A stretch of DNA of 64,000 nt from Streptomyces durocortorensis (GTDB lineage Bacteria > Actinomycetota > Actinomycetes > Streptomycetales > Streptomycetaceae), in contig NZ_CP134500.1 in NCBI RefSeq assembly GCF_031760065.1, positions 7,232,299 to 7,296,298 of the forward strand, in the 5' to 3' direction. Position 1 is the stretch's first letter, and every line of letters begins with the position of its first letter. This document shows, in pieces, positions 63,617 to 64,000 of the stretch. Under the pieces are notes generated by a model. The model was not told the DNA's origin. It made no database searches and worked only from the letters and a program-made list of their open reading frames with translations. Made by a program: the position numbers and the translations under genes.

Positions 63617-64000
63617 GGCCGTCAGGCCAAACCCTGCACCGCGCCACCACGGACGAGCCATTTCCAACGACCGATAAGAGAGACACCAAATCAAATCACT
63701 GCCCAAAAACCAAGATGACATCATCAGCGCCGACAGGCGCACACAACCCACCCCTGACCGACAGGGAAGGGGCGAACACCACACCAACCCACTGTCATGC
63801 AGCCAGGCATGACACCCCAACAAAACACTAATCCACCCACCCTTTGCCCCGCCAGGGCAAACCCCACCCACCAACTCACCGTCAGGCCGCCAGGCCTGAC
63901 ACCCCTACCCATCGGCCGTCAGGCCGAACACCACTCACTGTCATGCCGTCAGGCATGACACATCAAACACCTTCCGGCCGTCAGGCCGGAGTTGGGCCGT
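63617..64000. repeat. Telomere-like array of GNNA-loop palindromes, continuing past the window edge
   Basis: At least nine inverted repeats lie in 380 bp without genes: GGCC-GTCA-GGCC (63617), GCGCC-GACA-GGCGC (63727), CCCTG-ACCGA-CAGGG (63752), TGTCATGC-AGCCAG-GCATGACA (63793), TTTGCCC-CGCCA-GGGCAAA (63843), GTCAGGCC-GCCA-GGCCTGAC (63881), TCGGCC-GTCA-GGCCGA (63912), TGTCATGCC-GTCA-GGCATGACA (63939), TCCGGCC-GTCA-GGCCGGA (63973). A tenth is cut by the window end (GGGCCGT). Most loops are GNCA closed by C-G, and spacers are C/A-rich (CACC, AACA). Streptomyces telomeres are likewise sets of short palindromes with sheared G-A loops (usually GCA). The sequence is not the archetypal telomere. Confidence 0.7.

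Noticed and set aside
63617..64000. CRISPR array.
   Set aside because: Units are palindromes with varying arms and short irregular spacing, not constant repeats with constant-length spacers, and there are no cas genes.

Overview
The window is very GC-rich actinobacterial DNA with strong third-position G/C, GTG starts, overlapping ATGA/TGATG gene junctions and typical Streptomyces families (PhoD with its own Tat signal, ArsR-like winged-helix regulators, Ser/Thr kinases, TIGR02677-02680 genes). The density of insertion sequences, broken genes, subtelomere-type helicase and nuclease genes, and an array of hairpin palindromes at the right edge suggest the accessory arm of a linear Streptomyces chromosome, or a large linear plasmid, running towards its telomere on the right. 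No rRNA, tRNA or CRISPR array was recognised.

Layout. 0-8 kb: a phoD-type phosphatase pair, an IS4 transposase chimera, a regulator next to a small secreted protein, and a thymidylate kinase/proC remnant cut by an IS5 element. 8-20 kb: a frameshifted Ser/Thr kinase with a PQQ-type propeller, Tn7-like tnsA/tnsB remnants, an HNH nuclease gene, IS1380, IS256 and IS5 debris, a lipoprotein-NUDIX-methyltransferase operon (two of three genes broken), a secreted peptidoglycan-binding protein and a second regulator. 20.8-24.2 kb: an IS5 cluster around a broken SMI1/KNR4 gene. 24.2-29.5 kb: a compact block with a DnaX-domain/zinc-ribbon protein, a MerR-type DNA-binding protein, a 729-residue protein whose motif order matches the family-B DNA polymerase palm, and a small HTH protein translationally coupled to it. 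I read this block as a candidate protein-primed replication or telomere module.

29.6-36 kb: two IS5 elements, a coiled-coil/winged-helix protein, a frameshifted zinc-ribbon/response regulator, a small protein and a GNAT acetyltransferase. 36.4-43 kb: intact sbcD-sbcC and a DEAD/DEAH helicase with helicase-associated repeats. 43-46.2 kb: small uncharacterised genes, a DUF6879 gene and an IS3 element. 46.2-56.1 kb: a Wadjet-type jetABCD defence operon on the minus strand. jetB is open, but jetA has a nonsense codon, jetD a frameshift, and jetC at least five frameshifts plus an inserted IS5 unit that carries a methyltransferase. 56-63.5 kb: an intact Ser/Thr kinase, a cold-shock protein, an interrupted phosphotransferase, and three uncharacterised genes, two of them with PD-(D/E)XK nuclease signatures. 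63.6-64.0 kb: a gene-free array of palindromes with GNNA-type loops, still running at the window edge.

How it fits together. The polymerase-like/HTH pair, SbcCD (a known hairpin nuclease), the helicase and the terminal palindromes could all serve replication or maintenance of DNA ends; this is inference. Many frameshifts fall in or next to G/C runs, so real decay and sequencing error cannot be told apart here, except for the IS insertion in jetC, which is supported by a target-site duplication.
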